64,000 nt of DNA from Chitinophagales bacterium (GTDB lineage: Bacteria; Bacteroidota; Bacteroidia; Chitinophagales; Chitinophagaceae): the NCBI GenBank assembly GCA_017303395.1, contig JAFLBN010000004.1:62001-126000 (forward strand). Direction: 5' to 3'. The number at the start of each line of letters is the position of its first letter. The stretch's first letter is position 1. Positions 34,304 to 42,631 of the stretch are shown here, one piece after another. The notes under the pieces were generated by a model, which saw nothing but the letters and a program-made list of their open reading frames with translations, made no database searches and had not been told where the DNA came from. Both the position numbers and the translations under genes were made by a program.

Positions 34304-35548
34304 TTAAGCTGCTTTCAGGTAGTCCAGTTTCGAATGTTCCAGCATCTGTTTTGCATAGTCCAGAGACAGGTAGAACACTTCTTCATTCTTTTCAGATGGC
34401 AGGTCGAACATGGCATCTGTAAGTATCATCTCACAAATAGCCCTCAAGCCACGGCCACCCAGTTTGAACTGTACTGCTTTTTCTACCATATAATCCAGCG
34501 CAGCATCTTCTACTTCCAGCTTCACGCCTTCGTATTCAAACAGTTTTTGGTACTGTTTGATGAGTGCATTCTTAGGCTCCGTCAATATGCGTTTCAGCGC
34601 ACTTGGATCCAGCGGATTCAGGTATGTAACCACAGGCAGACGGCCCAGCAATTCAGGTATCAGCCCAAATGTGCGCAGATCTTGTGCGTTTACATACTGC
34701 AGCAGGTTTGCACGGTCTATATCTTTTGTTGCCTTGATAGAATTGAAACCTAATGCCGATGTCTGTACCCTGCGGGCAATCATTTTATCGATACCCTCGA
34801 AAGCACCACCACAGATGAAGAGGATGTTTTGTGTATTCACTTTCACCATCTTCTGCTCAGGGTGCTTGCGGCCACCTTGCGGCGGTACCAGTACTTCAGA
34901 ACCTTCCAACAGTTTCAGCATAGCCTGTTGCACACCCTCACCACTCACATCGCGTGTTATGGATGGGTTGTCGCTCTTACGGCCTATTTTGTCTATCTCG
35001 TCTATATATACAATACCACGTTCAGCAGCAGCTACATCAAAGTTGCAAGATTGCAACAGACGGGAAAGGATACTTTCTACATCTTCTCCCACATAGCCTG
35101 CTTCTGTAAATACGGTAGCATCTACTATAGCAAAGGGTACTTGTAGCAATCGTGCTATACTTTTTGCCAGCAATGTTTTACCCGTACCCGTTTCGCCCAC
35201 CATGATGATATTAGACTTTTCAATCTCTACATCATCCTGCGCAGGTTGCATCAGGCGCTTATAGTGGTTGTACATGGCAACAGCCATTACCTTTTTGGCA
35301 TCGTCCTGACCGATAACGTATTGGTCAAGAAATGCTTTGATTTCACGTGGTTTGTATAGTTTATGTTGTTGCAGGTCACTCTTTGATGATTGCGGCTTAT
35401 TCATGTCGCCGTTTGCTTCCTGCAATAAATGATGAGCATTTTCTATGCACTGGTCACAAATATTACCTTTCATGCCTGTAAAGAGGATGTTTACATCGCT
35501 CTCTGCACGGTCACAAAAGGAACATTTTCTTTCAGTCTGCTTAGCCAT
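34304..35548 (-). CDS. clpX: ATP-dependent Clp protease ATP-binding subunit ClpX
   Basis: A 414-residue AAA+ unfoldase that feeds substrates to ClpP. N-terminal zinc-binding domain with Cys9, Cys12, Cys31 and Cys34 (CSFC and CDQC), Walker A GETGTGKT near 125, Walker [10 protein letters not shown], the pore loop GYVGED, and RRVQ. ATG 35548 (MAKQTERK) is right; a longer start would run into the promoter box. clpP is not adjacent, unlike in many bacteria. Upstream and divergent lies priA, with about 135 bases between. Confidence 0.97.
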   Translation of the reverse strand: MAKQTERKCSFCDRAESDVNILFTGMKGNICDQCIENAHHLLQEANGDMNKPQSSKSDLQQHKLYKPREIKAFLDQYVIGQDDAKKVMAVAMYNHYKRLMQPAQDDVEIEKSNIIMVGETGTGKTLLAKSIARLLQVPFAIVDATVFTEAGYVGEDVESILSRLLQSCNFDVAAAERGIVYIDEIDKIGRKSDNPSITRDVSGEGVQQAMLKLLEGSEVLVPPQGGRKHPEQKMVKVNTQNILFICGGAFEGIDKMIARRVQTSALGFNSIKATKDIDRANLLQYVNAQDLRTFGLIPELLGRLPVVTYLNPLDPSALKRILTEPKNALIKQYQKLFEYEGVKLEVEDAALDYMVEKAVQFKLGGRGLRAICEMILTDAMFDLPSEKNEEVFYLSLDYAKQMLEHSKLDYLKAA

Positions 35549-35570
35549 TTCGTTGCAATAGTTTAGTCTG

Positions 35571-35578
35571 CAAAGGTA
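35571..35578 (-). promoter_or_regulatory. -7 promoter box of clpX
   Basis: Minus-strand TACCTTTG, 22 bases before ATG 35548; a TTTG lies 12 bases further upstream, closer than the usual spacing. Confidence 0.5.
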
Positions 35579-35685
35579 CGATATATTATGCAAATGCTAT
35601 GCCAAGCGCCTATAGCACAATGTTGTATGTTGTTAATTCTACATTGGTGATAAATATTATGGCTTACTAATTAACTTGCAGACTT

Positions 35686-38169
35686 ATGTCATCATCGTTA
35701 TTTGCCGGTCAACAGGGGGGAGCCATGTTTGCAGATATTATTCTGCCCCTCAATCTGCCTCAGGCACTTACGTATGGTGTACCTACAGACATGCAGCCTT
35801 TGCTGGAAGTAGGTATGCGTGTAGAGGTGTCTCTTGGCCGCAACAAACTATACTCAGGCATTGTAGCAAGAATACACAGTGACAAACCTGAATCGTACGA
35901 GATAAAACCTATTAAAAGCATCATAGACGAGCAACCGATTGTTAATCGAACACAATTGCGTTTCTGGCAATGGATAGGACATTATTATGCAGCTGCTCCG
36001 GGAGAAGTAATGCAATCTGCACTACCATCTCACCTGAAGCTGATTGGCGAAACCACCCTGAAGTGGATGCCTGTACATAATGATGTAGTTTACGAATGGA
36101 GCAATGAAGCCTTTCCTGCTGCCGAAGCGCTGGAGACCAGAAAAGAACTGACCATCAGCGACTTGCGAACACTTGTTGGTAGCCGACACTTGACTTCTGT
36201 ATTAAATGAGTTGATAGAAAATGAGGTAGTAGAGATAATAGACGAGCTGGAGCCTGCATATAGACCTAAGACTGAGAAAGTCATTATACTGAATCCCGCA
36301 TATGACAGTGAAGAAGCACTTCACAAGCTTTTTGATGAATTAGCCCGCGCACCCAAACAGCTGGATGTGCTGATGGCGTACACAGAGCTGAGCATGAGAA
36401 ACAAAACCGTGCGCCAGCGAGATTTGGTAGAGCGAAGCGGAGCTACAGCCGCACAAATAAAATCGCTGGCAGACAAGGGTGTTTTCAGAATAGAGGAACG
36501 TGATATAGACAGGTTGCAATACACGGGCGAGGAGGTGAATAAAGAAATCACTTTTACCCCGGCACAGCAAAAAGCTTTTGACGAACTAACTACAGGACTT
36601 GAAGAAAAGAATGTAGCACTGTTGCAAGGCGTTACAGGCAGTGGTAAAACGCTGATATACATCCACAAGATAAAAGAGTGTATTGCATCGAGAAAGCAGG
36701 CATTATTTCTACTACCCGAAATTGGGCTGACTACACAGCTGGTAAGCAGGCTATATGCTTATTTTGGTGAAGAGCTAGGTGTGTACCATTCCAGATTCAG
36801 CAATAATGAGCGGGTAGAGATATGGGAGAAAGTACGCACCGGAAAATATAAGGTGGTGATAGGCCCTCGTTCTGCACTATGGTTACCATATCAGGAACTT
36901 GGACTGATAATAGCCGATGAAGAGCATGATGGTTCTTACAAACAGAAAGACCCGTCGCCACGCTTTCATGCGCGCGATGCTGCAATCTACCTAGCATCGC
37001 TGCACAATGCAAAAACAATACTTGGGTCTGCCACCCCGTCTGTAGAAAGCCTGTATAATGCCAAGCAAGGCAAGTATGCCTATATACTGCTGAAAGAGCG
37101 ATACATGGGTGTCCGCATGCCATCTATACAAATGATAAACGCCGGCACGCTGGAACATCTAAAACAGCAAGGCATTAAACTTATAACACCAGAGTTGTAC
37201 ACTGCAATTGCAGAAACATTGCAAAAAAGCAAACAGGTAATCCTGTTTCAAAACCGCAGGGGCTATGCGCCATTCCAGCTATGTACTATGTGTGGTTGGG
37301 TTCCGCAATGCAAAAACTGTGCAGTATCGCTTACTTATCATAAGAGTACAGACAAATTGCATTGTCACTATTGCGGACAGCGCTCTGCCATTGTACACAC
37401 ATGCCCGTGGTGCGGTGGCAATCGTATTCAAAGCAAAAGCTTTGGTACAGAAAAAATAGAAGAAGAAATACAGACATTGTTCCCAAAAGCACGCACTGCG
37501 CGTATGGACATAGACACCATGCGTGGTAAACAAAGCATGCAGCAATTGCTGAACGAAGTAGAGCAGCATAAAATAGATGTACTGATTGGTACACAAATGG
37601 TAGTGAAAGGGCTAGACTTTGCAGGGGTATCACTTGTTGGCATTCTTAGTTCAGACAGCTTGCTTAGCTACCCAGATTTCCGAGTAAATGAACGTGCGTT
37701 TCAACTTATGGAACAGGTGAGTGGCCGGGCAGGCAGAATGGATGGCGCGGGCAGGGTCATCATACAAGGCCATAACCTTGCACATCCTGTATTGCAATGG
37801 GTAAAGCATCATGACGTAAATGCTTTTTACGAACAGGAAATAAAATACCGCTACGATTTTGCATATCCGCCATTTACAAGGCTCATCAAAATAACTTTCA
37901 AACACAAAGACGAGCCTAAGGCAATTGAAGCCGCCAAGCGTATTGCAACACTCATGCAAAACGTCCCGGGAGTTTCTGTGCAAGGTCCTGTACCAGCATT
38001 AGTGCCACGCATACGCAATCAGTTTATCCAGGAAGTATGGATAAAATGCCAACGGGATAATAAGGTGCTGGATAAGGTAAAGCAAATGATTATTACCGAG
38101 CGTAGAAACATTACAGGAGAGCGCGGTAATAACGGATTGCAAATACAAATAGACATTGATCCTCAATAA
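35686..38169 (+). CDS. priA: Primosomal protein N' (replication restart helicase PriA)
   Basis: An 827-residue superfamily 2 helicase that restarts stalled replication forks. N-terminal 3'-end-binding domain (FADIILPLNLPQALTYGVP), Walker A GVTGSGKT near 315, DEEH in IIADEEHDGSYKQKDPSPRFHARDAA, and the zinc-binding insertion of eight Cys around 534-578 (CTMCGWVPQCKNC, CHYCG, CPWCGG). It ends with the QIDIDPQ typical of the family. ATG 35686 or ATG 35725 are both possible starts; the conserved part begins with FADIILP just after the latter. A hairpin terminator follows. Confidence 0.96.
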   Translation: MSSSLFAGQQGGAMFADIILPLNLPQALTYGVPTDMQPLLEVGMRVEVSLGRNKLYSGIVARIHSDKPESYEIKPIKSIIDEQPIVNRTQLRFWQWIGHYYAAAPGEVMQSALPSHLKLIGETTLKWMPVHNDVVYEWSNEAFPAAEALETRKELTISDLRTLVGSRHLTSVLNELIENEVVEIIDELEPAYRPKTEKVIILNPAYDSEEALHKLFDELARAPKQLDVLMAYTELSMRNKTVRQRDLVERSGATAAQIKSLADKGVFRIEERDIDRLQYTGEEVNKEITFTPAQQKAFDELTTGLEEKNVALLQGVTGSGKTLIYIHKIKECIASRKQALFLLPEIGLTTQLVSRLYAYFGEELGVYHSRFSNNERVEIWEKVRTGKYKVVIGPRSALWLPYQELGLIIADEEHDGSYKQKDPSPRFHARDAAIYLASLHNAKTILGSATPSVESLYNAKQGKYAYILLKERYMGVRMPSIQMINAGTLEHLKQQGIKLITPELYTAIAETLQKSKQVILFQNRRGYAPFQLCTMCGWVPQCKNCAVSLTYHKSTDKLHCHYCGQRSAIVHTCPWCGGNRIQSKSFGTEKIEEEIQTLFPKARTARMDIDTMRGKQSMQQLLNEVEQHKIDVLIGTQMVVKGLDFAGVSLVGILSSDSLLSYPDFRVNERAFQLMEQVSGRAGRMDGAGRVIIQGHNLAHPVLQWVKHHDVNAFYEQEIKYRYDFAYPPFTRLIKITFKHKDEPKAIEAAKRIATLMQNVPGVSVQGPVPALVPRIRNQFIQEVWIKCQRDNKVLDKVKQMIITERRNITGERGNNGLQIQIDIDPQ

Positions 38170-38196
38170 AAAACGGAACCATATAGGTTCCGTTTT
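38170..38196. terminator. Bidirectional terminator after priA
   Basis: Perfect 11-bp stem (38170-38180 with 38186-38196), 5-base loop, A run left and T run right, between converging priA and the ferritin-like gene. Confidence 0.85.
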
Positions 38197-38217
38197 CAAT
38201 TATAGTATCGTTAGATA

Positions 38218-39030
38218 TTAATCAATAAATGGTGTCATGAAGATTTTAGCATCAGCTTCAGCCATTGGTTCATCAAATGCACCTGTTGCTGCGTTGAAAG
38301 ATATTGCAAAACCATTGATACCCACTGTGTTCACTTTCAGTTGTGTAGTATTATCCTCGTTCTGATAAGCTTTTTTGATTTCACCAACTATAGAGTTTGG
38401 CTCTGTACCAACTATCCAAGCCATCATATCTACGCCAAGGTTGCGACGCAGCATGCGTACATGTGCTGCATGGCGAGCATTGGTAGTAGCCATGTTTACT
38501 GCATCTGTTCTGAATGCCTTGTTCGTTACCAGCATTTGTACTGCTGTCAGATACATCCTCACACCGGCATCTTCTATAGCATGCGCTACTGTCAGGAATG
38601 TGCCATAGTCTGTCATTGCTTTCGGCAATGCATTTTTCGCAGTGAAATCGTACGAAGGAACACCAGGTACAACATTGCCTGTCGCGGTTAATTGATAAAC
38701 CCAATATGCTACTTGTGAATTCTTATCTTTCAGTATTTTCTTGAAGCCATCTGCAGCAGAATCAGGTATTAAACCTGTGGCTGCAAGTGCTTGTGTGTAC
38801 AATGCAGACTGCATATAGCTAATGCCCAAAGCAAAAACAATTGCCTCTGCAAGAATATCGGTTGTTTTAGCAGCTGCTTTATTGCTGAACATTGATACTG
38901 CGGCAAATGGTGTAGCTATTGCAGCTACTTTCATACCCAAATTCTTCAGTATATCTCTACGGCCTGTAGCATTTTCAAATGTTTCAGGCTGTATACTTTC
39001 TATTTCTTTCAGTATATCTGTAAGTTTCAT
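38218..39030 (-). CDS. Ferritin-like domain protein with Tat-like leader (second gene of pair)
   Basis: A 270-residue protein with a ferritin-like four-helix bundle (PF13668-type) containing the expected His/Glu positions (AHAIEDAGVRMYLTAVQ and ARHAAHVRMLRRN). The leader has GRRDILKNLGMKVAAIATPFAAVSMF after a 23-residue helical N-terminus; the RR with a hydrophobic run is Tat-like. It follows the other ferritin-like gene by 11 bases. Members often form di-iron bundles or protect against oxidation; function unproven. The two genes are divergent from tatA. Confidence 0.75.
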   Translation of the reverse strand: MKLTDILKEIESIQPETFENATGRRDILKNLGMKVAAIATPFAAVSMFSNKAAAKTTDILAEAIVFALGISYMQSALYTQALAATGLIPDSAADGFKKILKDKNSQVAYWVYQLTATGNVVPGVPSYDFTAKNALPKAMTDYGTFLTVAHAIEDAGVRMYLTAVQMLVTNKAFRTDAVNMATTNARHAAHVRMLRRNLGVDMMAWIVGTEPNSIVGEIKKAYQNEDNTTQLKVNTVGINGFAISFNAATGAFDEPMAEADAKIFMTPFID

Positions 39031-39041
39031 TTGAATGCTTA

Positions 39042-39734
39042 TTAGTATTTAGGTAAGTTAATGCCTGTAATATTTTTCTTAAAGAACTTCTTGGTAATGT
39101 CTATAGAGCTTTGCGGATCCTGAGACACTTCCATACCGTTAGAATCTGCTTTTTCAGCAAATGTGCCCGGTGTGATCATATCGTTGATAACTGCAGAATG
39201 CCTGGCATCAACAACTGACATTTTAGCCAATATAACCAGATGTTCTTCTGCTATCACCAACCTGCAGATACCGTTAAGGCCTGCAACAGTTACCTCTTCA
39301 AAGAATTTGGCTTTAGCCATTACACTACTTTTCAACGAAAAGTCTATTGAACTCCAGTCATTTTCCAAAGCAGGTGGAATACCATCGGTACCGAGATAGT
39401 TTTTCAACATTTCTCTGTGAACGATTTCATGATCCCTGATTTGAGTAAAAACACCTTCTTCGGTTTTTGTCATGCCTGAATAAGGTGTTTTCAAAACCTG
39501 AATATAGAAAGCAGCTTCAAGCTGTTGCAGCAAATAGGCATAGTTGAGCAAACCTGTATCGTTTGAGCCGAGGTTGATGGTATCAGCGTCAGCCGTTGGT
39601 TGCACATCATCTTTCTTGCAAGATGCAATCAGCAGACCAGCACCTGCAATAACACCCGCGTAATTCAAAAATTTCCTGCGCGACAAAGATGCACTTTCAT
39701 GCGTCGTTTGGTCTTGCGTTGTTACTTCTTTCAT
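39042..39734 (-). CDS. Ferritin-like lipoprotein with twin-arginine signal (first gene of pair)
   Basis: A 230-residue protein with a clear twin-arginine motif (SRRKFLNYAG at about 18-27), a hydrophobic core and a lipobox-like IASC at about 36-39 followed by KKDD. The mature part is a ferritin-like helical bundle: LLNYAYLLQQLEAAFYIQVL, HEIVHREML and RLVIAEEHLVILAKMSVVDARHSAVI carry the metal-type Glu/His residues. Exported folded, probably with iron already bound, which explains the Tat signal. tatA is the next gene on the other strand. The substrate or reaction is unknown. Confidence 0.8.
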   Translation of the reverse strand: MKEVTTQDQTTHESASLSRRKFLNYAGVIAGAGLLIASCKKDDVQPTADADTINLGSNDTGLLNYAYLLQQLEAAFYIQVLKTPYSGMTKTEEGVFTQIRDHEIVHREMLKNYLGTDGIPPALENDWSSIDFSLKSSVMAKAKFFEEVTVAGLNGICRLVIAEEHLVILAKMSVVDARHSAVINDMITPGTFAEKADSNGMEVSQDPQSSIDITKKFFKKNITGINLPKY

Positions 39735-39961
39735 AAGTAGCTTGTTACAAAAGTTTTGCTCGGTATATTGTTAAAAATAAGCATTAACAGACCATTACCC
39801 GGTATTTCGGGTATAGTCCTATACAAAGTACCTAGTAAATCTAATATTTGTTATCTGTTTTTCACAGCCTTATGGCATAAAATTTCCCTTTCTTTGCAAT
39901 AAATATTGGTTGCGGGTACTGAAAAAGCCTGAAAACTAATAGTATATTTATTTTGAATTAT

Positions 39962-40168
39962 ATGATAAACGATAAAGTAACAGGTATGTCTATGCTGCTT
40001 TCTGTACCGGGCGGATGGGAAATCATCATCATTTTAGTGATAGTTGTAGTACTATTCGGGTCTAAAAAAATACCAGGTCTTGCCAGGGGGCTTGGCCAAA
40101 GTGTAAAAGAATTTAAAGATGCCAAACAAGGCAAAGACGAAGAAAATAAAGACAGCGATAAGGCCTAG
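39962..40168 (+). CDS. tatA: Sec-independent translocase subunit TatA
   Basis: A 68-residue TatA/TatE-type membrane protein: short N-terminus, the transmembrane helix GGWEIIIILVIVVVLFG (about 18-34), the hinge KKIPGLARGLGQSVKEFKDA amphipathic helix, and a charged, lysine/glutamate-rich tail. ATG 39962 is used; the ATG at 39986 (MSMLLSVPGGWE) is an equally good start. The 3' end overlaps the convergent 80-residue ORF by 4 bases. No tatC or tatB is seen. It stands opposite two Tat-type ferritin-like genes, which are likely substrates. Confidence 0.92.
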   Translation: MINDKVTGMSMLLSVPGGWEIIIILVIVVVLFGSKKIPGLARGLGQSVKEFKDAKQGKDEENKDSDKA

Positions 40169-40407
40169 TTCTTACTGCAGAAAAACACAAACGGTATTGC
40201 AGCACGGTCTTTCAGTGCTGCATTTACTTTTTTAGGCTCTTTTATCAGCTTATATCGCTGCAGGTCTGCAACCTCATAATTGGCCACATGCAACTTGTGG
40301 ATAGATATGTGACGCAAATAACCCGATAAAAATATGGCAGTATTAATATCAGCCGATATAATATCTCTGCGATAATGAATCCATGTTTTTTGTTGGCCTC
40401 CCCACAT
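40165..40407 (-). CDS. Hypothetical 80-residue protein
   Basis: An 80-residue basic ORF (MWGGQQKTWIHYRRDIIS...) without signal peptide or recognisable domain, in which the strands ADINTAIFLSGYLRHISIHKL and a lysine-rich middle stretch stand out. It follows a small lipoprotein gene by 18 bases on the same strand and converges on tatA with a 4-base overlap. The stop eight codons upstream of the ATG limits the N-terminus. Whether it is translated is uncertain; codon use is not obviously abnormal. Confidence 0.4.
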   Translation of the reverse strand: MWGGQQKTWIHYRRDIISADINTAIFLSGYLRHISIHKLHVANYEVADLQRYKLIKEPKKVNAALKDRAAIPFVFFCSKN

Positions 40408-40425
40408 AATCAGTGCCTGTTTGTT

Positions 40426-40569
40426 TTAGTGAAAACGCTTCGGGCTTTTACCGTATGCTCTGTTGATATCTGTGCCACAACCACAACCCTTTCCACTGGC
40501 ACAACTGTCTAGCAATATCAGCAACCCACCAAGTAATAACAAGTAAACAAAATTTTTGTTTCTTTTCAT
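40426..40569 (-). CDS. 47-residue lipoprotein, Cys/Gly-rich
   Basis: A very short ORF read codon by codon from ATG 40569 to TAA 40426. It has a lipoprotein signal (KRNKNFVYLLLLGG, then LLDSC lipobox at residues 19-23) and a 24-residue mature part ASGKGCGCGTDINRAYGKSPKRFH with a CxC pair. Tiny lipoproteins of this shape are common near core genes in Bacteroidota but have no known function. The gene is divergent from the glycosyltransferase gene at 40611 and followed by the 80-residue ORF. Confidence 0.6.
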   Translation of the reverse strand: MKRNKNFVYLLLLGGLLILLDSCASGKGCGCGTDINRAYGKSPKRFH

Positions 40570-40581
40570 GTGCTACACATC

Positions 40582-40589
40582 TACTTTTG
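40582..40589 (+). promoter_or_regulatory. -7 promoter box of the glycosyltransferase gene
   Basis: TACTTTTG, 21 bases before the proposed AUC start at 40611 and only after the ATG at 40568, which excludes that ATG as the start. Confidence 0.5.
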
Positions 40590-40610
40590 TAAAGTTAAGT
40601 ATTCTGACCA

Positions 40611-41690
40611 ATCAAAAAAGCCAAACATATTCTGATATCCCCGCTCGACTGGGGGCTGGGCCACACCACCCGTTGTGTACCGCTAATCCGCTACCTGCAA
40701 GAGCTTGGGCATACCGTAACGCTTGCAGGAAACGACTGGCAACGCAAGTATATAAGCCAAACCTTTCCGGGTATAAACACAATCCATCTGGAAGGCTATA
40801 ATGTGCACTATAGCAAGAGTGGCAAAGGATTTCTGTTCAATCTTTTCAAACAAATGCCCGATTTGCTCAAACGTGTAGCTGCTGAAAATGAATGGTTGTT
40901 GCAGGAAGCTACTCATAATAATTACGATGGTATCATATCTGACAACAGGTATGGCATGTATCACCCGCACATCCCTTCGGTTATTATGACGCATCAGGTA
41001 TTGGCACAAAGTGGCATGGGTGGGTTTATAGATAATATGCTACGTGGCATACACTACAAAAGATTGCAACGCTTTGGTGAATGTTGGGTGGTAGATGTAC
41101 CGGGAAACCCCAATCTTGCCGGCAAGCTGGCACACCCCGATGTGATGCCTGATAACGCAAAATTCATAGGCTTATTATCGCAGATAGAACCTACTATTAC
41201 ATCTGAAGAGCATTTACTAATATTACTTTCGGGACCTGAACCACAACGTACAGTGCTGGCAGATAAGCTCTGGGAGCAGGTAAAGCGCCACAATGGCAAA
41301 GTAGTCTTTATTGAAGGCAGTGAACATGTTACAGACAAGGGAGATATCCCTGCACATATAGATTACCACAAACGCATCACCAAAGAAGTACTGGAACCAT
41401 TGATAGCAAAAGCATCGCTTGTCATTTGCCGCAGCGGATATTCTACCCTAATGGACCTTGTGGTCCTTGGCAAAAAAGCAGTGCTGATACCCACACCGGG
41501 ACAGACAGAACAGGTATTCCTTGGCAAACACTTACATAAGGAAGGCATATACTATTGTGTGCCTCAGGATAGATTCAGGTTAGATGAAGTGTTGCAGGAA
41601 GTTAAAAACTTCCAATTCTTGATGCCTGCGTTGCAAAACCCACACCAACAATACAAAGCCGTGGTAGATGCATGGCTTGAAGGCTTATAA
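40611..41690 (+). CDS. Glycosyltransferase (GT-B, MurG-like) with non-standard start codon
   Basis: A 359-residue GT-B type glycosyltransferase homologue. The conserved N-terminus ISPLDWGLGHTTRCVPLIRYL and HTVTLAGNDWQR is read in frame from about 40635, and the C-terminal domain has ICRSGYSTLMDLVVLGKKAVLIPTPGQTEQ, a donor-binding block like that of MurG and related enzymes. In this frame a stop lies at 40605 and the next ATG is absent: the only standard codon is GTG 40803, which would cut off the N-terminal 64 residues including the glycine-rich loop. The best start is ATC 40611 (giving I/M-KKAKHILISPL), where an ATG would be expected. Either a true AUC start, a mutated start or an assembly error. 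Acceptor and donor are unknown. Confidence 0.7.
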   Translation: MKKAKHILISPLDWGLGHTTRCVPLIRYLQELGHTVTLAGNDWQRKYISQTFPGINTIHLEGYNVHYSKSGKGFLFNLFKQMPDLLKRVAAENEWLLQEATHNNYDGIISDNRYGMYHPHIPSVIMTHQVLAQSGMGGFIDNMLRGIHYKRLQRFGECWVVDVPGNPNLAGKLAHPDVMPDNAKFIGLLSQIEPTITSEEHLLILLSGPEPQRTVLADKLWEQVKRHNGKVVFIEGSEHVTDKGDIPAHIDYHKRITKEVLEPLIAKASLVICRSGYSTLMDLVVLGKKAVLIPTPGQTEQVFLGKHLHKEGIYYCVPQDRFRLDEVLQEVKNFQFLMPALQNPHQQYKAVVDAWLEGL

Positions 41691-41711
41691 GCCTATTTAA
41701 TAACAGGGTAT

Positions 41712-41719
41712 TATCTTTG
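41712..41719 (+). promoter_or_regulatory. -7 promoter box of the EamA-family gene
   Basis: TATCTTTG, six bases before ATG 41726. With the usual distance to the start of transcription, the message would begin at or within the start codon. Confidence 0.45.
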
Positions 41720-41725
41720 CGCCCG

Positions 41726-42631
41726 ATGAACGACCGCATCAAAGCGCATTTAGCATTACTGGGGGCAAATCTTTTTTACGGAGCAGGCTTTACTGTTGCC
41801 AAGCATATTATGCCAAGGCTCATTCAGCCGCTTGGTTTTATATTCATACGTGTTAGTGTGGTAATGCTGCTGTTCTGGCTCAGCTATTTTGGTGGCGAAA
41901 AATTCAGAACAAAGATTGAACGTAAAGACTGGTTGACGCTTGTATTGGGTGGCCTGTTTGGTGTGGCACTCAACCAGATGCTATTTTTTATGGGGCTTAA
42001 TCTCACATTCCCCATACATGCGTCACTCATCATGATGAGTACGCCGCTGCTCATTACCATCATAGCATTATTTGTGCTAAAGGAAAGACCGAAGCCACAA
42101 AAAGCACTCGGCTTACTGATGGGTATCAGTGGTGCATTTTTGCTGATGAGTGCTGGTAAAGAAATAACCATGACCGGCAATTCTGCCATGGGCGATTTCT
42201 TTGTATTCCTCAATGCAGCTTCCTACGCCATCTATCTGGTAATGATAAAACCACTGATGCAACGCTATCGCCCTATTATAGTGATACGCTGGGTATTCTT
42301 CTTTGGTTTCCTGTTTGTGTTGCCATTTGGCTTTCCGCAGTTTGCAGCTATAGATTGGTCGCAGTTTCAGGCAACAGACTATGCGGCAGTAGCATTCATC
42401 GTTATCTGCGTAACGTTCTTTACATACTTGTGGAACATCTACGCATTGCAACACCTTAGCCCGTCTACGGCAGGTGCATACATATACCTACAACCCATTT
42501 TTGCTGCCATCATATCGATGGTAGTAATAGGCGAGCAACTGACATGGATAAAGTTGCTGGCTACATTACTTATTTTTACAGGCGTATATCTCGTTAATTT
42601 CGGATTCAAGAAAAAAACAATCAATGAATAA
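41726..42631 (+). CDS. EamA/DMT-family transporter
   Basis: A 301-residue membrane protein with ten hydrophobic segments arranged as two repeats of five (EamA repeats), beginning LALLGANLFYGAGFTVAKHIMP and again near VMIKPLMQRYRP; the LKERPKPQKALGLLMGISGAFLL and the EQLTWIKLLATLLIFTGVYLV segments are typical of drug/metabolite exporters. It is followed by the 3-hydroxyacyl-CoA dehydrogenase gene with an 8-base overlap. Substrate unknown. Confidence 0.88.
   Translation: MNDRIKAHLALLGANLFYGAGFTVAKHIMPRLIQPLGFIFIRVSVVMLLFWLSYFGGEKFRTKIERKDWLTLVLGGLFGVALNQMLFFMGLNLTFPIHASLIMMSTPLLITIIALFVLKERPKPQKALGLLMGISGAFLLMSAGKEITMTGNSAMGDFFVFLNAASYAIYLVMIKPLMQRYRPIIVIRWVFFFGFLFVLPFGFPQFAAIDWSQFQATDYAAVAFIVICVTFFTYLWNIYALQHLSPSTAGAYIYLQPIFAAIISMVVIGEQLTWIKLLATLLIFTGVYLVNFGFKKKTINE

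Noticed and set aside
40803-41690. Glycosyltransferase starting at GTG 40803
   Set aside because: Conserved in-frame residues run 64 codons further upstream, including the glycine-rich donor-binding loop; the real start must be near 40611.
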